64,000 bases of DNA from assembly GCA_010093685.1 (NCBI GenBank), contig MU006222.1, forward strand, positions 967,694 through 1,031,693, written 5' to 3'. Below the pieces are notes generated by a model. That model searched no databases. It saw only the letters and a list, made by a program, of their open reading frames with translations, and was not told the origin of the DNA. The stretch is from Ophiobolus disseminans (Eukaryota > Ascomycota > Dothideomycetes > Pleosporales > Phaeosphaeriaceae). Positions 34,014 to 45,934 of the stretch are shown piece by piece. The position numbers and the translations under genes are program-made. Positions within the stretch are counted from its first letter, which is position 1; every line of letters starts with the position of its first letter.

Positions 34014-35332
34014 ATGGCGAACCAGGCAGACGCAGCAAAGACTGACCCGCTCTCGGGTATGGCGCACTCTGAGGCGCACTACTTCAACAGGTGCACAACA
34101 TTGCGTCGATTTGGAGAGAAGACATGCTAATATTTCTGCGCGCAGCTACAACCACCATGGTCCGTTCTAAGGCTCTGCACTATTGGGACGATTACTAATC
34201 CGCGAACGCAGGCATCCACGAGGAGATGCTAGTATGCACACCCCACCGCTGCGGTCGCTATGCAGCAACACCACGCTGGACTAGAGGCTGACCAAGACGC
34301 AGAAAGATGAAGTCCGCACCAAGAGCTACCGCGACTCGATCTACCAGAACGGGCACCTGTTCAAGGACAAGGTCGTCCTCGATGTCGGATGCGGTACATC
34401 CATCCTCAGCATGTTCGAACGCCCGCACCCTCGACGCACCGCACGCGAGCATATGCTGATACACGTGGAACAGGTTCGCCGTAAAGGCCGGCGCAAAACA
34501 CGTCATCGGCGTCGACATGTCCACCATTATCGAAAAGGCGCGCGAGATTGTCGCCGCGAACGGCATGTCGGACAAGATCACGCTGCTGCAAGGCAAGATG
34601 GAGGAGGTGGTGCTGCCCTTTGATAAGGTCGACATCATCATATCAGAGTGGATGGGCTACTTCCTGCTCTACGAGTCCATGCTGGACACGGTTCTGTATG
34701 CGCGCGACAAGTACCTGGTCAAGGACGGCCTGATCTTCCCCGACAAGGCCACCATCTTCATGGCCGGTATCGAGGACGGCGAGTACAAGGAGGAGAAGAT
34801 TGGATGTACGTCTAATACCACTCGAAAACCTCGAAGAATACTAACATTTCCAGTCTGGGACAACGTCTGGGGCTTCGACTACTCTCCCCTCAAGGCGACC
34901 GCCATGACTGAGCCCCTCGTCGACACCGTTGACATCAAAGCCGTCGTTACTGACCCATCACCCGTCCTCACCCTGGACCTCTACACATGCACTGTCGCCG
35001 ACCTTGCCTTCAACCGCCCCTTCAACCTCAAAGTCCGCCGCAGCGACTTCGTCCATGCCGTCATCGCCTGGTTCGATATCGAGTTCGCCGCCTGCCACAA
35101 GCCCATCCGCTTCTCCACCGGCCCACACACAAAGTACACCCACTGGAAACAGACCGTCTTCTACCTCAAGGACGTTTTGACCGTCGAAGAGGGCGAGAGC
35201 ATAACCGGTACCCTCGATACCCGGCCCAGCGACAAGAACCACCGCGACCTGGACATCAAGATCGACTACCAGCTCGAGACGGAGGACATGCACAGGCAGG
35301 TGTCCGGCAAAGCTCAGTACAAGATGTGCTAG
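34014..35332 (+). CDS. Protein arginine N-methyltransferase 1
   Basis: Exons 34014-34090, 34146-34159, 34212-34231, 34303-34412, 34474-34805 and 34854-35332 give 343 residues. It transfers methyl groups from S-adenosylmethionine to arginines of histone H4 and RNA-binding proteins (type I, Hmt1/RmtA type). Marks: AHSEAHYFNSYNHHGIHEEML (helix X/Y, N-terminal SAM clamp), motif I VVLDVGCGTSILSMFAVKAGA, post-I VIGVDMS, double-E loop SEWMGYFLLYESM, and the THW loop (KYTHWKQTVFYL). Two micro-exons of 14 and 20 nt encode the NHHG/IHEEML segment; without them the SAM clamp is lost. Cytosol and nucleus. Confidence 0.93.
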
Positions 35333-35866
35333 ACGCAGATCTGCGCAGGAACAACCGGGCAGATGAGCGGGTAAAGTTGGCGAAAAGCCGTAATTGCTGA
35401 ACCTCATTCATGATATGATAGACTTCTTGCGGCGTTGGGCATAAGGGGGATTTTTCGCATATACCACAAAACTTAGGGTAGCATGGTAGTGCATGTTCAC
35501 GAGTTACGTTCAAGCAGGGACCAACCTATGAAATAGATTGGGAATTCCTCCCCTACAACCAAACATCGAGTCTTAGACATGATCATGCTGATGAAGTGAA
35601 CATGTGAAACAGGTAGAGCATGGGTTTGAGTAAGGAGACGAAACTCCGTGTTCTATGCTACGCTCGCTATCTAGCTGGGTATATGTATCCACGCCAAACC
35701 TTCTAGCCCAGATAGAAGAAATGCTCCCTAGAGAAAGCCACCATGGCTCAAAAGAAAAGACGCTGCTCTGTATGTAAGAAATCCTGCGATGACTACGTTT
35801 ACCAAACGACGCCACGACTCCCAATACTAAATATGGCAAGAGATGTGTCCAACCCCAAACCCCACC
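35333..35866. other. Intergenic between convergent genes
   Basis: No convincing gene. A short open frame at 35743 (Cys pairs, then His/Pro repeats) overlaps the antisense of BRF1 and is not called. Confidence 0.45.
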
Positions 35867-38026
35867 TCAGAAATCATCCCCATAATCAAACCCCTCATTC
35901 TCATCACTCAGATAATTATGCTCCAAATCCTCCTCATCATCCGCCGCAAATTGCTGCGGCGCCTCATACTCCTCATCGTCCTCGCCCTCAGCATCCACAT
36001 CCTGCACCTCGACCGGTGTGCGCGCCGCATTGGCAGGACTAGCGGCCGTGCCACTACCAGGTGACTGTGTCGCGCTCGTCTCGCCCATTGGAAACAGCTC
36101 CTTGAGGCGGTCGTAGTTGATGTGGTTGCTAAACTGCTTACTCCTCTTCTTGAGCATTTTGTGCGCGGCGTCGGCGGCGCTGGTCGCTGGTACACCCTCC
36201 AGGACAGATCCGTCGCCCATTTGGTGGTGTTTGCGCTTCTGCTTGGGTTTCTTGGGCTTGTCCTCTGCGAGGTCGAGTTCGGCCTGGAGGAGTTTTTTCT
36301 GCTGTTCGCGGAGCCATTCTTCGTTTTCTGTTATCCAGATGCGTTCTTTGATGCGGACTTCTTCGGGGCCGAGGATGCAGTTTGCGACGTCGGGATCGTC
36401 GGCGAATTCGTCTTCGGCGATGTCGGGCGAGATGTTTACGATTGTGTCGCGGCGGTCGAGTTCTGCGCGGGCCATTTGTTGGGCGGTCCAGCCGCTGGAT
36501 TTCAGGACCGAGTGGTTTTCGTTTGTGGCGAATTCTTTGAAGATGGCTTCCCAGTCTTTGATGGTGTGGGTTACTTCGGATTCGATTTCTTGCTCGATTT
36601 CGAGGTCTTCGGGGGGGATGATGACGCGGGCTTGCTTCTTGGGGCGGCCGCGCTTCTTCTTGGGCATGACGAATGCTTCGTCTTCTGGGTCCACAACACT
36701 TGCGTCGGCTCCTGCTTCTATCATGACACTGTCGATGTCCTCCAGCAAGTTCTCGTCGTTACCGTCAAGGGCGTCTACTTCTGCTCCATCCGCCGGCCTA
36801 GTACCAGAAGACTCGTCTTGCGGGTCTGCTTCTTGAGAAGCGCCATTGTTCGTCTTTCGTCTCTTACTTGTCCTTGTCGGTGCGGTGCTTGGGCCAGCTT
36901 CCGGCTCGCCGCCATCACTCGAGTCTTCCAGTACTTCTGCACTATCTGGGTCTGCCTCCAAGGCTGCCCTGCGCTTTTCCCTGCGTTCTTCCTTCTGCTC
37001 GCGCCTCCAAATGGCGGGTGGTAGCGTGGTAACCTTCACGCGGTGACCGAATTCACGGAACTGATTGACAGTCAGGGCTGAGCTCGGAGTCTTCTTGTAC
37101 TCGTATAGACGGTTGTTGATGGTGGTGTCGGCGACCTTGACAACATAAACAACTTCCCGGACAGTTCGACGAAAGTTGTTCATGCGGGCAGCGAGGATGA
37201 TACAGGCTCCACACAATCCAGCAGGTTGGCGGCCTTGTACCATCCAATCGCGATTCATTCGTCTGAGCAGCTTGCAAGCATCATTGGCGACTTTGTGTGA
37301 CTCGTCTCCGAACTCGAGCTTGCGGCAATACTTCAACATCAAAGGTTCTACCGCCTGGACAGCTGGATTTCCAATAAGCTGTGCTGGATCCTTTTCGCCA
37401 AGAAGTTTCAAGAAGGCCTTGTAAGTATCTCCCAATTGCCAAACATTGACCTGGATCTTCTCCGCCAGATCCATGAGCATAAGGGTATTTTCCTTCTGCC
37501 TCCGGGCGGTCAGATAAAGGGCTACAGCAGCGACATTCCTCATGCGACGGCCTTGGATGAATGAATGGTTCATAGCGAGCTTGTACCAGCGCAACGCTTG
37601 GTCCATGATGGTCGCGGGGAGGAACAGAGAATGGCCAATTTTCTCAATCTCTTGTTTGCCTAAGTACTCGGCCTGCTCGCGACTTGCCATGCCACCCAGA
37701 CCCCGCATAGTACCTCCCATAGAGTTGGCGTGCCGCTGGTTCTCTCCAATGAAGCCACCCTCGACCATAGCTGCTCCACCCGCAGTCTCACCAAACGTGA
37801 CTTCAGAGACGATGGTACTGGAAGCGTGAATCGTGCCACAATTGTAGCAGATGGTAGATTCACTGTCTGAACTAACGTTTGGAGTTGGGCAGCAGTTGTA
37901 GACTTGCTCTTGAGATTTCGAGGCTTGCTGCGTATGTACTCGTGGTCGTGCATAAGTTGGATTGAGTTTCTTTGTGGATAAGTCCAGAGTTCTGAGGCGT
38001 TGCCTCGGTGCCACAGGCCCAGGCAT
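35867..38026 (-). CDS. BRF1: TFIIIB subunit Brf1
   Basis: Single exon, 719 residues. Brf1 recruits TBP and RNA polymerase III to tRNA and 5S genes. A zinc-ribbon-like element is at residues 45-63 (CCPTPN.. to ICYNCG). The B-reader/linker follows with SEVTFGETAGGAAMVEGGFIG, then two cyclin folds (IGHSLFLPATIMDQALRWYK; VAAVALYLTARRQ; RQPAGLCGACIILAARMNN; FRRTVREVVYVVKVADTTI). The C-terminal half is acidic/basic, with RGRPKKQAR and the TBP-binding homology region near DWEAIFKEFATNENHSV. The first Cys pair is adjacent (C45-C46) rather than CxxC, which is odd for this zinc ribbon. Start ATG at 38026. Confidence 0.92.
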   Translation of the reverse strand: MPGPVAPRQRLRTLDLSTKKLNPTYARPRVHTQQASKSQEQVYNCCPTPNVSSDSESTICYNCGTIHASSTIVSEVTFGETAGGAAMVEGGFIGENQRHANSMGGTMRGLGGMASREQAEYLGKQEIEKIGHSLFLPATIMDQALRWYKLAMNHSFIQGRRMRNVAAVALYLTARRQKENTLMLMDLAEKIQVNVWQLGDTYKAFLKLLGEKDPAQLIGNPAVQAVEPLMLKYCRKLEFGDESHKVANDACKLLRRMNRDWMVQGRQPAGLCGACIILAARMNNFRRTVREVVYVVKVADTTINNRLYEYKKTPSSALTVNQFREFGHRVKVTTLPPAIWRREQKEERREKRRAALEADPDSAEVLEDSSDGGEPEAGPSTAPTRTSKRRKTNNGASQEADPQDESSGTRPADGAEVDALDGNDENLLEDIDSVMIEAGADASVVDPEDEAFVMPKKKRGRPKKQARVIIPPEDLEIEQEIESEVTHTIKDWEAIFKEFATNENHSVLKSSGWTAQQMARAELDRRDTIVNISPDIAEDEFADDPDVANCILGPEEVRIKERIWITENEEWLREQQKKLLQAELDLAEDKPKKPKQKRKHHQMGDGSVLEGVPATSAADAAHKMLKKRSKQFSNHINYDRLKELFPMGETSATQSPGSGTAASPANAARTPVEVQDVDAEGEDDEEYEAPQQFAADDEEDLEHNYLSDENEGFDYGDDF

Positions 38027-39002
38027 CGTGACGGTAGAGGGTTTGTCGGTTGAGGGCGTTGCGTGGTTGATAGTGAACGTGACTCCAAGTAAAGGAAAAA
38101 GAATGGATCGCTAGGAAGATTGGCTAGGCAGCTTGAAATGGACCGGCGCCAGCAGAGTCACTTACCGCGGGATGGTGGGGTACGCCGCCAAGTGGGGCGC
38201 GCTATCCACATTTAGACCACGAGCTCTGCACCTTCAGAAATTGACACAGTCGTCGACATGACGACAGGCTTGAAAGCAGGCAAATATTACTCTACATTCC
38301 TTCTATCACTGCAAATTCAAACAGACTGTGGAAGCTTCGACAACGACAAGTAGGGAACTTGCTGGCTCGAATCTTCAGCACTGCGCACGTACTTTGGGCG
38401 CTCTTGTCAACGCGGCATCGCACGCAAGATTGCACTTTGCTCGACGCGGCTCTTCAGCTGTGGTTCCTTGAAGACCCGATATCAGACTGGTCGGTGTTTC
38501 TTGAGCCTCAAGAGGTAGAGCGCTTCGGTAGGCCAGCAACTCCGCGAGCCGTCTGCCGCGCCTCAATACTCAATACCCAACCACTTGTGAGACTTCGGAC
38601 ACAGAAACCGTAATGGTCACCTAAGATGACCTAGTCGATCATAGAGTCGCGCGAAATCAAGCGCATTGGCACCCAGAGGCCGAATCGCAGACCCGAACTC
38701 TTGTACCTGCAGCAACACGCAGCTCACTACGGACGCTTGTGTCCCTGATCCCCGGGCTGCTTTCGCAGACATGCGGGTGACGAGATAGCCAGCATCCATT
38801 GGCTGGCCAAAGTCCCCAAACTTAGCACAGAAGCAAAGTCCCTTGCCTGGTCTCCCAGCCTCCGGACTAAACAAGACCAGGTACCTAGTTCAACCGGTCC
38901 CCGCAGCTTATCCAGCTCGCAGCTGCCACCCCAAGGCTCATCCCGTCCCAACCATACTTTTCGCTCCAGTCCATCCCATCCAACTGCATATACCGGTACA
39001 CA
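38027..39002. other. Intergenic between divergent genes, ~1 kb
   Basis: Upstream region of BRF1 (minus) and the acidic protein (plus). Open frames inside have no splice or codon support. Confidence 0.45.
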
Positions 39003-39790
39003 ATGTCGACTCGCAAGAGAAAGAACGAGGAGGAAGAGCTTGTGGCGCTCCCTTCAGACGAATCTGAGGAGGAAGAGGAGTGAGTACACGCTCTCCTGAC
39101 GTCATGCCATCAACCGCCATCAATCTTCCACCTTACATTTTGCGGTTTCGGGCGCATCGTGGTCGCATTTCTTCGCAGATCATCGATGAGGTGCTCGTTT
39201 CCTGCGATTGTGCTTCGCCGTCGCTGCACAAGCACCTGAAGCCGCCGCCAGCCTGATCAAGCCTTGGGCCCGTCGTACAGTTGCGCGATTTATCATCCGA
39301 GGTTACCCCAATTGACGTCCTTGGTCGCTTTCAAATGTCTTCCAAGGTTTTGGCCGCGAATCGATACACCCAGAGCGCTGTGGACATTACTTGCAACCGC
39401 GTACTAGGCTGACATTACTCCTCGCAGATACGCCGAGTCTGAGGGATCAAACTTCGACGACGAAGACGACTCTGACGCAGAAGCTCCTCGTGAGTAATGA
39501 AGCTCATATAAGCTCAATTTTAGCCCCGCTAACCTCATCCAGCACCTAAGAAGAAGACCAAGCGCACCAAACCTAAGGACGCGGAGTCTGAGGAAGAGGA
39601 TGCAGCAGAAGATAGCCTCGATGATGACGGCTCCGAGAATGCTACGGACGAGCCTGGAGATAGCGATGATGGCGAGGATGCAGGTCCACCGTCCAAGAAG
39701 CCGGCTGGCTCAGAGAAGGACAGGAAAGTCAAGACCACCGCAAAGAGCGAGGCGGTTCCAGTCGTGGACGACGACGATGATAGCGAATAG
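39003..39790 (+). CDS. Small acidic nuclear-type protein, 128 aa
   Basis: Exons 39003-39079, 39428-39489 and 39543-39790, all joins in frame (EEEE|EYAESEGSNFD; AEAP|PPKKKTKRT). The product is about half Asp/Glu/Ser with basic islands: MSTRKRKNEEEELVAL at the start, PKKKTKRTKPKD in the middle (a nuclear signal) and a run of Asp before the final SE. Composition resembles histone chaperone or ribosome-biogenesis acidic proteins, but no defining motif (for example the CHZ box) can be shown. The first intron, 348 nt, is long for this genome. Confidence 0.6.
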
Positions 39791-40352
39791 ACTGTTTCGG
39801 CATAGGTTTGCGCAATAATAGTGGGATACAAATGAAGGCTTCGCACCTTGGAATGAAAAGACTATCACGTGCACTAGTGCGACACCCATGGACAACTCAC
39901 GCAGCCATGACACCAGCGATGGTGGTGTCAAAAAGGACCATTATTTTTGTACACAATATGAAATTTTGAAGCAATGCACGCAGACTTCGGAATATAGCGA
40001 TCACCTTGCACCTGACTTCTGTGGCATCAGTGCCGCGAATGGAAATCACGACGAAGCACAACGCCATCCATACTACACCAAATTCACCAATACTGCACCA
40101 TGCTCTTGTTGTTCTTTTGGCCTCATAACGCGACTATGTCTGATCGGGGCCAAGATATCAGGCTGACCACGTGCAAAAGAGGGGCACGCGGCTCAGCCTG
40201 TTCGAGATGCCGCCTCTGCACTCGACTACCACCTTCTGACAGTCTTGATTCCCACGCCTACTTTAGTGTATTCGGCGACATCTGAACATTCTCGGCCAAC
40301 GACACTGGTCTGTACGCGCGCGCTTCACAAGAAGCTTCATCATCTTCCCAGC
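39791..40352. other. Intergenic
   Basis: No gene recognised; likely 3' flank of the acidic protein and promoter of the HET-type gene. Confidence 0.4.
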
Positions 40353-42615
40353 ATGCCTGCTACGTCGGACGAAATCCTTTACGAGACATGCCAAAATATG
40401 TTTCACGAAAATCGTTTCGACAGTGAGTCGAATGAGTTTACTCACCACGAGAGCAGGGATGACTTCAGGCGAGCACTTGAGCTACCACGTGCTTTTTGCA
40501 TCCGCCTGTGGATCAAACTTGTGCGACATAGTCGCCACCGCTTTTGTATGAACTCATAGACTCGACTAATGCATATTCTAGATTTCTCAAGACTGAACGT
40601 TGAAGATCTGATGCCACTAAAATATACCTTTCCATACAAAGTCAGAAGCTTGGACTTATATCAGGTGTGGTTCACTTCCCAAGAATATACGATGTAGAAC
40701 ACTACCCAAGCACTGAGCATCACTCTTACCCTAGAAAAACAAAACGGTAGGTGCTTCATTGTGCTTCATTGTGCAACAGTTGCGTCTTTGCTAACCTCAG
40801 TGTTCAGCAAATCATAAGGCGCATTGCTCAATACACGTGAGAAATACCGGAGATCATGATGCCATACAGTATTTAGCAACTCAGTACAACAGATGCAGGC
40901 AAACTCATCCTTCATGTCAGAAAGGTACCTCGGATTCAGTATTCACACCAACGCGATTGGTAGGAATCACTGGAAGTCAAAGTGAGCTAATTGTCTTGCG
41001 CGACAAACCAGTCGGACCATACGCAGTTTTATCGCACTGCTGGGGGAGTGTCCAGCCTTTCACCCTCAATAGAGGAACACTTAGTGAGTTGCGGAACGGT
41101 GTTGCCGTGACTCGACTTTCAAAGACGTTTCAAGATGCCATTACCGTCATCACGAAATTTGGCATTCAACTGATCTGGATCGATTCATTGTAAGACTAGC
41201 ATTCCTCGACCAATGGTAAGACAAAAGCTCAATCCTGAAGGTGCATATGTCAAGATGATGAAAACGATTGGGCAGTCGAAGCGAGCCGTATGAGGGATGT
41301 CTACAGAAACTCTGCCATCTGTATCGCTGCTACAGCTGCTAAGGATGGTAACATGGGCTTGTTCTTTGAGCGAGATACGCGGGGGTTTACCTCAATCAAG
41401 ATGGATCTGTCGTGGCCAAATGCACTTCAAACACTTAAAGACGATCCTGAAGTTGCTCCCATGGGCAATTATTGGGTTGGTGGTCAGGAAACATCAGGAC
41501 ATGCGGAGATAGACAACTCGCCCCTGAACAAGAGAAGTTGGGTAAGTGTTAACTGCCCAGGTGTGAGACATCTTCTGACACACACTGATCACTCTGTTGC
41601 AAATATATAGGTTGCTCAGGAACGTTTCCTAGCACCGCGAATAATGCACTTCACACGCGAGAGCTTGTACTACGAGTGCCAAGAGCTTCTGACCCACGAG
41701 TCATCCCCGGACGGACTTCTAGAGAGGCCGTCAACGAGCCAACTCAAGGGGCTTGTGTGCAGGTACCAGAACATTCTCTCGAATTCTAGCTCCTCTAGCC
41801 AAAAGGACTCCAATCCGGCACTATTCCTCCCCCAGATCCGTCGTGCGTGAAGAAGATTCATCTACAAATACACTCGGTATGGGCTCACAAGAGAATCTGA
41901 TATCTTGGTCGCATTTCAAGGCATCGCGCAGGTAGTCGTAGTTGATGTGCTTAAGGATCAACTCATAGCAGGGTTGATGGAATCTCGCCTCTTGGAAGAG
42001 TTGTGCTGGCGCGTTCACTCGCAGGATCCGGACCAAGAGGGGCCGCCAGAAAAATGGCGAGGGCCGAGCTGGAGTTGGACGAGTGTCAAATCTGGAATAA
42101 TGCCTGCGATGTACCCTGGATATGCCGAGGACCGAAGATGTCAATCTACAATGAAAGTTGTGAATCGTCGGGTCGAAACCGAAACTTCGGGAGCGTTAAT
42201 CGTAGCTCACCTTTGGATCGAAGGTCGACCCTTCATGGCCCGTATTCGAGAAAACCAACGAAGAGGGTGGGAAATGTTTCCGTTTGAAGACAGTGATGGA
42301 AAGGAACACCGTGGTAGTACGTTTGATATAGATATCCCAAATCTCCACAAGGCGTACACTGCTGGTCATGACGTATATATCATGGTTATCAAGTACGAAA
42401 GATTCGCTACAAAGGATCAACTTGGCCTTGAAGGCCTCGTCTTGGAACCTTGTAACGAACGTGGGGAGCGAGACGACAGACAGAATGTTCGCTTCAAGAG
42501 AATCGGTCTTCTTCGTGTATATGACGTAATGGAAGACGACCATTCGAAGCACGAGACCACTCATATCGTTAAGCAACACAGGCAAGCGGAGTCCAGGGTC
42601 ATCGAACTAGTGTGA
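40353..42615 (+). pseudogene. HET-domain (heterokaryon incompatibility) gene with an in-frame stop
   Basis: The HET core is clear: PYAVLSHCWGSVQPF, FGIQLIWIDSLCICQDDENDW (across the intron 41190-41240), MRDVYRNSAICIAATAA, then a spliced exon from 41611 with VAQERFLAPRIMHFTRE and later GPSWSWTSVKSG. HET proteins trigger non-self recognition cell death after fusion. The core exons are 40837-41189 (5' limit uncertain), 41241-41541 and 41611-42615. In the last exon TGA at 41848-41850 breaks a frame that continues unchanged as RRFIYKYTRYGLTRESDILV to 42615. The aligned residue in relatives is probably Trp or Arg. N-terminal exons from 40353 (MPATSDEILYETCQNMF..) are plausible but their joins are not secure. 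Confidence 0.65.
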
Positions 42616-43081
42616 CGAAGAAGCTACACAAGAACTAAAGTGGTTAGATGAGACATCAATACACCAAAATTCAGCTACTATGTTTCCTTCATCGTTCATT
42701 TCTCATCTCACACTGCATAGTCGAAACATTTCCAAAGTAGCGAGATATCGTCCATAACGATGAAGAAGGGTACGTTTATAATGGCGAAGTTACACTATCT
42801 CCCAACTTCTATAACATTCATGACAAAGCTCAGGTGGTAGATCAGCGTTATGATCAAAGCGGACGCGTGCGCAAATTCCTCATTCTTGTCCAGCGTTTGA
42901 GACAATAACCCGCACTACCACCAGCCAGAACCTTCCTCGCATCATCCCAACGTAGTCTATTACATTATGATCACTTTATGGCTTGTGGACCGCGGGAGTT
43001 CAATTGGCTTGGTCATAGAGAGTGCTTTTAGTATTATTTGCTCCGTCTCATTACTTCATACTTTTACTCATCAAAGCGCAT
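42616..43081. other. Intergenic between convergent genes
   Basis: AT-rich spacer; no gene seen. Confidence 0.4.
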
Positions 43082-44673
43082 CTATACCCAGCGCTGATAC
43101 CTCTTAGTCTTCTGGAACGCCTCCTTCATGTGACCATACTTCTCGCTCCTCTTGCGCGCCGCAGTCGCGTTCTTGGGAGGAATGCTATCCCAGCTAAGCG
43201 CGTACTTGGCCGTCATATGCGCAATCGCCTTGCTGAACTCGATCCAAGCCTCCAAGTTCAGGTTGTTGACGGTATCGCCGTCCTCGTGGTAGTTGACATC
43301 GTACGGCACGCCGGCACCTCCACCAAACATCTCGAACTCCTCTTGTGTCTTGATGCCCTCAGCACCTCCGGCGATACCACCAGCAGCGATGCCCGCCTCG
43401 AGGAAAGGACCGTAATCTGAACGGCCGTCGAATTCGATCTCGGTGTGGTTGAGACCAATGCTGTCGAAGTAGGCGGCAAATTCGTGTTCGGCTTCGGCGG
43501 AGCCAACTGGGCCGGTGAGGTTGAATGCCGAACCATCGCCATCGTAGATCTGGTAAGCGAAGTTTGGTGAGGCCATCATGTCGAAATCGAGCAGGAGGCG
43601 AATCTTGTCTTTTTCAGCTTGCGAGAGCTGCTTGACGTAGTACTCAGCACCGAGCAGACCAGCCTCCTCCGCAGTCCACCATGAGAAGCGGACGGCGTTC
43701 TTGACGGCAAACTTAGTGAGCTGGGTGGCGATCTCCAGCAGCGAGCATGTACCAGAGCCGTTGTCGTTGATACCCGGGCCAGCGGTGACGGAATCAGAGT
43801 GGCCGGAAACGTGAATGACATTATCATGATCTCCTTCCTTCGTCTCGGCGATGACATTGTAAGTTGTAGCAAGTTTGGCAACCGAGGTCAGTGCAACAGT
43901 GATGTTGACACCTGCCCCGATTTGGGCAAGCAGGGACTCACCCTGACCTAAGGTAATACCAACAGTGGGTACGAAGGGCTTAGCGGGATCCGGGAAAACC
44001 TGCAGAGAGTAGCCCTCAAGGGTTCCCTCTGCGTTGTTGGTTGCGATGACAGCAGATGCACCGTGGGCAGCTGCAAGTTGGACTTTGATGCCGAAAGAGC
44101 AGGTGCCGCGCTTGATGAGGGCGACCTTGCCTGTCAATGCTGCAGTGAAATCTGCCTATTGTTTGTTAGCATGAGACATCTGGTATTGGTGTGTAACACC
44201 CTACCTCCTCGCAGCCCAAATTAGGGATGACAGCCAGCGGCCCTGTTACGTTACCTGCTGGTGCCAAGGTTGTCGCATAAGCCTGAATAGCCTTGTTGTT
44301 GGCCGTTAATGTCGCGTTGATGCCGACGCTGAGCTGCACGCCTTGCAGCGTAACATCATAGTAGTTTGTATCCAGCTGGCTCTGAATGTACGCAACGGTG
44401 GCTTCGTGACCGGGGCTACCGATGACACGGTTCTTGCCTGGCGTTGCGTATGCGATTTCTTGCAGCTTCTCGGCCCTCTTGAAAAGGTTGTCGATGTGGA
44501 GAGTATCGATGAGTGCTGGCTGTAGAAGTCGTTAGAAAATGCCAAATCGCAGATTTGGGTATGTTACACACCGAAGAAACCAGTGTCTTGTACTGGCGCG
44601 GCTGAAAAGCTGCCGCGTTCGCCGCTGCTGCACCGCATGCAGCAATTGCTGCGATTGACTTGAAGATGGCCAT
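43082..44673 (-). CDS. Secreted M28 aminopeptidase with PA domain
   Basis: Exons 44673-44572, 44519-44205 and 44155-43082 give 496 residues. The N-terminus MAIFKSIAAIAACGAAAANA is a signal peptide. A PA (protease-associated) domain is inserted after the first catalytic-domain strand (ALTGKVALIKRGTCSFGIKV). Zinc-site residues of the M28 fold are visible in HVSGHSDSVTAGPGINDNGSG (His, Asp), WWTAEEAGLLGAEYYV (Glu pair), LDFDMMASPNF (Asp), and the last His in DVNYHEDGDTVNNL. Family members (aminopeptidase Y or leucine aminopeptidase type) remove N-terminal residues outside the cell or in the vacuole. It is the last core-type gene before the repeat-rich part. Confidence 0.88.
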
Positions 44674-45934
44674 TGTGTGAGTTTCCTTGTTGCTGAAAGC
44701 ACCTCAGATGAAGCTGGACGCCTTCCAAATATCATGCGGTGCATGCACTTTATACCTCCCTGCTACCTCGGGTCCCATATTGCTGACCCAGACCATGCAC
44801 AAGACACCCGCAGACCAGGAACCTCATCGTGCTGACGTCGCGCGACTCCAAGCCAGCAGGCTCATATTGGAAGCTCGCAGGGGCAATGCTCTTCCGACCT
44901 GCCATTTGGGTAAATAGCCTCGTCCACGAACACGAAGATGAGCGGGCCTCCGCCAATGGGCGTACAGAGGCGACCGAAGGAGCCCAGAAACCATGTCAAG
45001 ACGTGATAAGGTGCCTTGGCAGCCTTCGCCATTGCAGGCGCCAAGAGCGCTTCATCTTGTCTGTGATGCAGGAACGGACGGAGGACGCCACGTGTGGGAA
45101 TCGAAGATTGCGGAGAGTGGAGAGCCCTCGGAGGTTGGGGCGGGAATAGTTCGTGGTCAATCCGCGCAGGGAGCACGGCCATGATACGTGCTGTCTTGTT
45201 TCCTCAAACGCGGCATCATCATTATGCCAAACGGCTGCCAGTGACATGCTGACATGGCCCATTTTGCCAGACGGACGTAAAGTAATCGCTCATGGTGCGT
45301 GCAGCGTTCTTGTTCGCGATCGGTCGCACAGGCGCCCCAGCCATTCCATCTCTTCATATCCTTGGCATTCTTTTCGTACGATCTGTATGCGAAAAGCCGA
45401 TGCGACGGCCTCACAATAGCTGTCGCTACCCTCGAGCGGGATGTAAGGCAAGTAACAAAGTTGAATATGACCTAGGACGATAATCGTGGCGGTATTGTCC
45501 GTCTCCGGGTGGTCATCATGACCGTGAAAAGAGCCAATGGAGTTTCGGGACACTTGTTGCGACGCGTTAAGGATGTAGGTCATGTCGAGTATGGCTCAAG
45601 GATATGACATGTCGAACGATGCAGGTGGGCGTGATACGGTGGAGGAACAAAACAGAAGCCGAGAATGCACGGCATTTATACGACGGAGTACCATGTTGTC
45701 CTTTTGTCAATCCATAGCGCGTTTTGGGTATCCATCTATCTGCACGCATGGTTATGGCCGTACTGGATATCAGTCGTTGGTGGGCGCCATCAGCTTCACC
45801 TTCATCGCGCCTTCCAAGTTCCTATTCCGGAAAACGCGCTGGCGCTTTCCTTGGCGCCCGAATCGACAGCTCGACCTCACCCTCAGTCACCATCTTCTCA
45901 ACTCTCTCTGCGCAGCTTCCGATTCGCTATCACG
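44674..45934. other. Intergenic, 1.26 kb
   Basis: Upstream of the aminopeptidase and of the first F-box-like copy. Several open frames on both strands but none credible. This marks the change from core to accessory layout. Confidence 0.4.

Noticed and set aside
35743..36042. Plus-strand frame with CSVCKKSC and His/Pro repeats
   Set aside because: Most of it overlaps antisense BRF1 coding sequence; no splice or start support beyond a few codons.
36122..37024. 300-codon plus-strand frame rich in Phe/Val/Leu opposite BRF1
   Set aside because: It is the antisense of the acidic C-terminal half of Brf1; the hydrophobic look comes from complemented Glu/Asp/Lys codons.
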